9,642 nt of DNA from Burkholderiales bacterium (GTDB taxonomy: Bacteria > Pseudomonadota > Gammaproteobacteria > Burkholderiales > Usitatibacteraceae), in the NCBI GenBank assembly GCA_025936275.1, contig JAICTR010000079.1:1-9642 (forward strand). Direction: 5' to 3'. Each line of letters begins with the position of its first letter. Position 1 is the first letter of the stretch. Of the stretch, positions 6,138 to 9,642 are shown piece after piece. The translations under genes and the position numbers were made by a program. Under the pieces are notes generated by a model. It saw only the letters and a program-made list of their open reading frames with translations. It did no database searches and was not told where the DNA came from.

Positions 6138-6833
6138 ATGACGCCGACCCCCCTCCTCTTCCTTCCCGGCCTGCTCGAGGATGCCGACGTCTTCGAGCAC
6201 CAGTTCCACGGCCTCGCTCAAGTCGCGCGCTGCCGCGCCGCCGACCTCACCGCCTCGGACAACGTACGCAGCCTCGCGGAGGATGTGCTCGAGCAGGCGG
6301 ATGCGGAGCGATTCGCCTTGGTCGGCCATTCGATGGGCGGCTACGTCGCGCTCGAGCTCATGCGCCGCGCCCCGGAGCGCGTGCTGCGCCTCGCGCTCGT
6401 CGCCACGCACGCGCGGCCCGACACGCCCGAATCGATCGCCAATCGCCGCCGCCTGATGGCGCTCGCCGAGACCGACTTCCCGGGCGTGATGACGCAGCTC
6501 GCCCCGAAGCTCCTCGCGCCGCAGCACCTGAAAGAGGTGGGACTCATCGGCAAGATGAGCGAGATGGCGCTCGCCACCGGCAAGGAAGGGTTCCTGCGCC
6601 AGCAGCGCGCGATCATCGCGCGGCCCGACAGCCGCCCGCACCTCGGCGCGATCGCCTGCCCCACGCTGGTGGTCGCCGGTCGCAACGATGGCATCATGCC
6701 GGTCGAATGGCTCGAGGAGCTGGCGCACGGCATCCCGAAGTCGCGCCTCGAGGTGATCGAGGATTGCGGCCACATGGTGCCCCTCGAGCAGCCGGAGCGC
6801 CTCACCGCGCTCCTCGCCGAATGGCTGCAATGA
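6138..6833 (+). CDS. Alpha/beta-fold hydrolase
   Basis: This 231-residue soluble enzyme has a complete catalytic triad. The nucleophile S65 lies in the elbow GHSMGG (63-68), the acid is D184 in VVAGRNDGIMP, and H212 lies in EDCGHMVPLEQPE. The oxyanion-side motif near the start is LLFLPGLLED (6-15). It should cleave an ester, lactone or thioester bond; substrate cannot be read from sequence. It is shorter than most alpha/beta hydrolases of this group (about 250-290), with a compact lid (roughly 105-160). I start at ATG 6138 because the open frame upstream is only the translated 42-base repeats, and MTPTPLLFLPG is a natural N-terminus. No clear Shine-Dalgarno precedes it. It is first of three plus-strand genes, 31 bases before the DUF3096 gene. 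Confidence 0.88.
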   Translation: MTPTPLLFLPGLLEDADVFEHQFHGLAQVARCRAADLTASDNVRSLAEDVLEQADAERFALVGHSMGGYVALELMRRAPERVLRLALVATHARPDTPESIANRRRLMALAETDFPGVMTQLAPKLLAPQHLKEVGLIGKMSEMALATGKEGFLRQQRAIIARPDSRPHLGAIACPTLVVAGRNDGIMPVEWLEELAHGIPKSRLEVIEDCGHMVPLEQPERLTALLAEWLQ

Positions 6834-6864
6834 TCCGCAACCGCACGTCGCCCGGGAGAACTCC

Positions 6865-7011
6865 ATGAACCTCTACGTCGCCCTCGGTCCGCTGATCTCG
6901 CTGGTCGCCGGGATCCTGATCCTCATCATCCCGCGCCTCCTCAACTACATCGTCGCGGTGTACCTGATCGTGATGGGCCTCATCGGCCTCTTCGGCGGGA
7001 TGCGCCTCTGA
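6865..7011 (+). CDS. DUF3096 membrane mini-protein
   Basis: This 48-residue protein is almost wholly hydrophobic, with two membrane helices: about 5-22 (VALGPLISLVAGILILII) and about 27-45 (NYIVAVYLIVMGLIGLFGG), joined by a short PRLLN turn. This is the characteristic layout of the DUF3096 family: a PLISL-x-AGILIL-x-xPRLLN core, then a Gly-rich second helix. Its function is unknown. ATG 6865 has a good ribosome site (GGGAGAA, about 6853-6859). It sits between the hydrolase and yceH; its TGA (7009-7011) overlaps the likely CTG start of yceH (7008-7010), suggesting translational coupling. Confidence 0.87.
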   Translation: MNLYVALGPLISLVAGILILIIPRLLNYIVAVYLIVMGLIGLFGGMRL

Positions 7012-7646
7012 GCGCGGCGCTGCCGGAGCTCTCGCTCCTCGAGGCGCGCGTGCTGGGCGTCCTCGTGGAGAAGCAGCACACCGTCCCCGACACCTATCCG
7101 CTCACGCTCAACGCGCTCGTCTCCGGCTGCAACCAGAAGACGAGCCGCGATCCCGTGATCGAGGCCCCGGAGGCGGAGGTGCAGGCGGCGGTCGATCGGC
7201 TGCGATCGCTCTCGCTGGTCGTGGAGTCGAGCGGCGGGCGCGCCATGCGCTACGCGCAGAACGTCGGCAAGGTGCTCGCGATCCCGCCGCAATCGGTGGC
7301 GCTCCTCGCGGTGCTCTTCCTGCGCGGGCCGCAGACCGCGGGGGAGCTGCGCATCAACAGCGAGCGGCTGCACAAGTTCGGCGACATCCTCGCCGTGGAA
7401 GGCTTCCTGCACGAGCTCGCGGAACGCCCGCTGGTGCGCGAGCTCGCGCGCGCACCGGGCGCGCGCGAGGCACGCTGGGCGCATCTGCTCTCGGGCGAGC
7501 CCGCGGTGCCGCTCGCCCCGCCTGTCGCGGCGTCCCGCGAAGTCGCGGCACCGGGCGAGATCGACGCGATCAAGGCGACGCTCGCCGAGCTGCAGCGCGA
7601 GGTGGCGGAGCTGCGCGCCGCGGTCGAGAAGCTGCGCGGCGCGTAG
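7008..7646 (+). CDS. yceH: YceH family protein (DUF480), likely CTG start
   Basis: The protein is 212 residues from CTG 7008, close to the 215 of E. coli YceH. The DUF480 family forms two winged-helix domains. The first is visible as LSLLEARVLGVLVEKQHTVP (8-27) with DTYPLTLNALVSGCNQKTSRDPV after it. The second contains QSVALLAVLFLRGPQTAGEL and RINSERLHKF. A Pro/Ala linker and a C-terminal coiled coil (about 187-210) end the protein. Its biological role is not established. The first standard start in frame, GTG 7050, would delete the conserved LSLLEARV. The CTG at 7008 overlaps the preceding stop as CTGA and has GGCGGGA seven bases before it, so I choose it. CTG 7020 is a weaker alternative. 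The gene ends 7 bases from the convergent helicase gene. Family certain, start moderately sure. Confidence 0.88.
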   Translation: MSAALPELSLLEARVLGVLVEKQHTVPDTYPLTLNALVSGCNQKTSRDPVIEAPEAEVQAAVDRLRSLSLVVESSGGRAMRYAQNVGKVLAIPPQSVALLAVLFLRGPQTAGELRINSERLHKFGDILAVEGFLHELAERPLVRELARAPGAREARWAHLLSGEPAVPLAPPVAASREVAAPGEIDAIKATLAELQREVAELRAAVEKLRGA

Positions 7647-7653
7647 CCCGCGC

Positions 7654-9642
7654 TCAGACCTCGCGCCAGCCCTTCATGAGGGGGAAGTAGAGCCCGAGCG
7701 CCACCGGCTCGCCCGGGAACGCCGCGGCATAGCCCAGCAGCTGCGCGCGATAGCGCTCGAGCTCGCGGTCGAGGAAGCGCTCCGGCTCCGCGCCCTCGTG
7801 CTCGCCGGTCTTGTAGTCGACGATCCAGCGGCGGCCGTCCTCGACGAACGTGCGGTCGATCACCACCAGGCGCACCCCTTCGGGGCCCGCGAGCCGCAGG
7901 CGGTATTCGGAACGCGCGCCGGGCCGCTCGCGCAGCAGCCAACGTCCCCGCTCGTCCGCGATCGCGCCGGCGAGCGCGCGCAATACCTTCGCGCACGCCG
8001 CGCCGCGCTCGTCGGGCGGGATGCCGCAACGCGCGAGCTCCCGAGTCACGCGCCCTTCGAGCGCCGCGACGCGCGCCGCGCTCCAGCGCTCCACGCCGTC
8101 CTGCGCGATGCGCTGCAGCCAGGCGTGCGCGACGATGCCGACATGGCGCGCGGTTTCGCCGGCCCAGGAGAACTCGAGCGGCGGCGGCGATTCCGACGGC
8201 ACGGGAAGCGCCTTCCACGCGGGGCTCGGCACCAGCACCCGGCGCGCGGCGGGCGAGAGCACGCGCAGCTCGTTCGCCGGCGCGCGCTGCGCGCGCTCGC
8301 CCGCGGGCACGAGGTCGGCGCCCGCGAGCGCTCGCTGGAACTCGTCGCGCGCCACGCACCAGGCCTTGCCCAGCAGCGAGCGCGGCGCGGGAACGCGCAG
8401 CTGCGGCGGCGTCGCCTTCTCGTCGACGCCGGCGAAGCCGAGGAGGTGCAGCCGATGCACGGCGCGCGTCGCCGCGACATAGAGCAGCCGCTCCAGCTCG
8501 TGGCCCGCGGCGGCCTCGTCGAGCGCGAGCAGATAGTCGTAAGCCAGATCGCGCGTCTCGCCCGCGGCGCGCACCGGCGCCATCATGAGCGTCCCGTCGG
8601 CGCGCGACTTCCAGGCGAAGAGCGGACGCTCCCCCGCGCGCGGCGCGCGGTCGAGGCCGGGCACGATCACCGTGCCGAACTCGAGCCCCTTCGACTTGTG
8701 GATCGTCATCACCTGCACGCGCGCTTCTTCGGCCGCATCGGGCGCGGCGAAGAGATCCTCGAGGTGCGCCTCGAGCCGCGCCGGATCGGCGATGTCGCCG
8801 CCTTCCTCGAGGCGATCGAGCTCGCCGAAGAAGGTCTCGGCATCCTCGAGGTCGCTCTCGCCCGGCGCGCAAGCCGGGCCGCCGAGCGCGAGCCACGCGC
8901 CTTCGACCCGCTCGCGCAAGCTCCCGCGCAGGCGGTTCGCGACGAAGGGAGCGAGCGCATCACGAAGCATCGCGACGCGCTCGCGCGCATCGGGCGCGAG
9001 CAACGCCAGCCGATCGCCCTCGTGGAGCAGCTCCCATACGGTGCCTCGCGCCGGTCCCTCCTCCGGGGCGCCGCCGGCGAGCGCGTGCAGGTCGACCACG
9101 CCGAGCGCGCACCACGGCGCGCGCAAGAGCGCGAGCCACGCCACGCGATCGCCGAGGTGCGACAGCGCGCGCGTGACGGCGAGCAGATCCTGGATCACCG
9201 CACGCGCACCGAGCGGCTCGATGTCCACGGCGCGGAAGCGCACATCGGCCTGCTTCAACGCCGGCACGATGCGGTCGAGGTGCGAGCGCGTGCGCACCAG
9301 GATCGCCACCGTCTCGCTCAATCCCGAAGCGAGCGTGTCGCGCGCGATCTGCGCGACCTTGCGCGCCTCGGCCTCGCGCGCGCGCGCCGCGTCGCGCCCC
9401 ACGAACGGATGCCACCGCACGGCGCTGCCGGGACGCGCCGGGTGGTGCGCGGTCGAGGGCGCATGGGGAACCGCACCGGAGTCGCCGTCCACGAGCGCGG
9501 GAAGCACGCGTGCAAACGCGTCGTTCACCCACGCGACGAGGCCCGCCTGCGAGCGGAAATTGGTCGCGAGCCGTAGCGGCGCGAGCGCAACCTGCGGCAA
9601 TCCCTCGTTCAGCGCGCGCAGGAAGAGCGCCACGTCCGCCTC
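7654..9642 (-). CDS. C-terminal part of an AddA/RecB-like UvrD helicase-nuclease
   Basis: The last 662 residues are visible; the gene continues past the right edge, so the N-terminal ATP-binding motifs (Walker A, DExx) are missing. Superfamily 1 helicase motifs follow in order (numbering from the window edge): motif IV LATNFRSQAGLVAWVNDAF (25-43), motif V VMTIHKSKGLEFGTVIVPG (311-329) and motif VI RLLYVAATRA (385-394). A RecB-type PD-(D/E)XK nuclease domain ends the protein: H506 in GIVAHAWLQ, D596 in VVIDRTFV, D609-Y-K611 in IVDYKTG, and a YRAQLLGYAAAF helix. All nuclease residues expected are present, so it should unwind and cut DNA ends in double-strand break repair. Such proteins usually pair with an AddB-like nuclease encoded upstream, here outside the window. 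The 3' end faces yceH with 7 bases between. Confidence 0.92.
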   Translation of the reverse strand, partial: EADVALFLRALNEGLPQVALAPLRLATNFRSQAGLVAWVNDAFARVLPALVDGDSGAVPHAPSTAHHPARPGSAVRWHPFVGRDAARAREAEARKVAQIARDTLASGLSETVAILVRTRSHLDRIVPALKQADVRFRAVDIEPLGARAVIQDLLAVTRALSHLGDRVAWLALLRAPWCALGVVDLHALAGGAPEEGPARGTVWELLHEGDRLALLAPDARERVAMLRDALAPFVANRLRGSLRERVEGAWLALGGPACAPGESDLEDAETFFGELDRLEEGGDIADPARLEAHLEDLFAAPDAAEEARVQVMTIHKSKGLEFGTVIVPGLDRAPRAGERPLFAWKSRADGTLMMAPVRAAGETRDLAYDYLLALDEAAAGHELERLLYVAATRAVHRLHLLGFAGVDEKATPPQLRVPAPRSLLGKAWCVARDEFQRALAGADLVPAGERAQRAPANELRVLSPAARRVLVPSPAWKALPVPSESPPPLEFSWAGETARHVGIVAHAWLQRIAQDGVERWSAARVAALEGRVTRELARCGIPPDERGAACAKVLRALAGAIADERGRWLLRERPGARSEYRLRLAGPEGVRLVVIDRTFVEDGRRWIVDYKTGEHEGAEPERFLDRELERYRAQLLGYAAAFPGEPVALGLYFPLMKGWREV

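Noticed and set aside
7050..7646. GTG 7050 as the yceH start
   Set aside because: It would remove the conserved LSLLEARV segment and lacks a well-placed ribosome site.
7647..7653. Intrinsic terminator between yceH and the helicase gene
   Set aside because: Only 7 bases separate the stops and no stem followed by a T-run is seen.
7798..9576. Long open frame of 592 codons on the plus strand opposite the helicase
   Set aside because: It mirrors the codon structure of a helicase with intact motifs on the other strand; its translation is Arg/Ala/His-rich without recognisable domains, as expected of GC-rich antisense shadows.
9631..9633. GTG 9633 as the true start of the helicase gene
   Set aside because: The frame is open to the window edge (EADVALFLRA) and the sequence begins just before helicase motif IV, so the protein is cut by the window.

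Overview
The window is high-GC bacterial chromosomal DNA, packed with genes. The likely source is a betaproteobacterium of the Burkholderiales/Nitrosomonadales sort. I infer that from overall gene style: a GcvA-type LysR regulator, a DUF3096 mini-protein next to YceH (DUF480), a ZnuA/ZnuB-type metal importer with a coiled-coil outer-membrane barrel, and hairpin-forming CCCTCTCCC/GGGAGAGGG repeats. Nothing here is a diagnostic taxonomic marker. I see no rRNA, tRNA, transposase, phage gene or CRISPR array. There is no gene-free stretch above 300 bases; the two largest gaps are 5609-5733 and 5965-6137.

Left part (1-3589). The tail of a plus-strand acyl-dehydratase (HTD2/MaoC-like) gene runs 32 bases into the end of a minus-strand four-gene metal-uptake operon. 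Read 3589 down to 141, that operon encodes a small secreted or membrane-anchored His/Cys protein, an outer-membrane barrel with an N-terminal coiled coil and a GTG start, a ZnuA-like periplasmic binding protein, and a ZnuB-like permease whose ATG overlaps the preceding stop. Together they could carry zinc (or manganese) across the whole envelope. The ATPase (ZnuC) is not in the operon.

Middle part (3590-5964). A CorA-type divalent cation channel diverges from the metal operon. It overlaps tail-to-tail with a GcvA-like LysR regulator. That regulator diverges from a 76-residue protein of unknown function across a 125-base AT-rich spacer holding a sigma70-like promoter and a 19-base inverted repeat.

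Right part (5965-9642). Three exact-period 42-base repeats, each with a perfect 9-bp hairpin, lie before a plus-strand run of an alpha/beta hydrolase, a 48-residue DUF3096 membrane mini-protein and YceH. YceH seems to start at a CTG that overlaps the DUF3096 stop codon. Seven bases further on, converging from the minus strand, is the C-terminal 662 residues of an AddA/RecB-like UvrD helicase with a fused PD-(D/E)XK nuclease; its N-terminal half is outside the window.

Most of the window looks like ordinary housekeeping or accessory sequence. The points most worth a second look are the ATPase-less metal operon with its own outer-membrane barrel and His/Cys mini-protein, the covarying hairpin repeats, the probable CTG start of yceH, and the inverted repeat over the promoter of the 76-residue gene.
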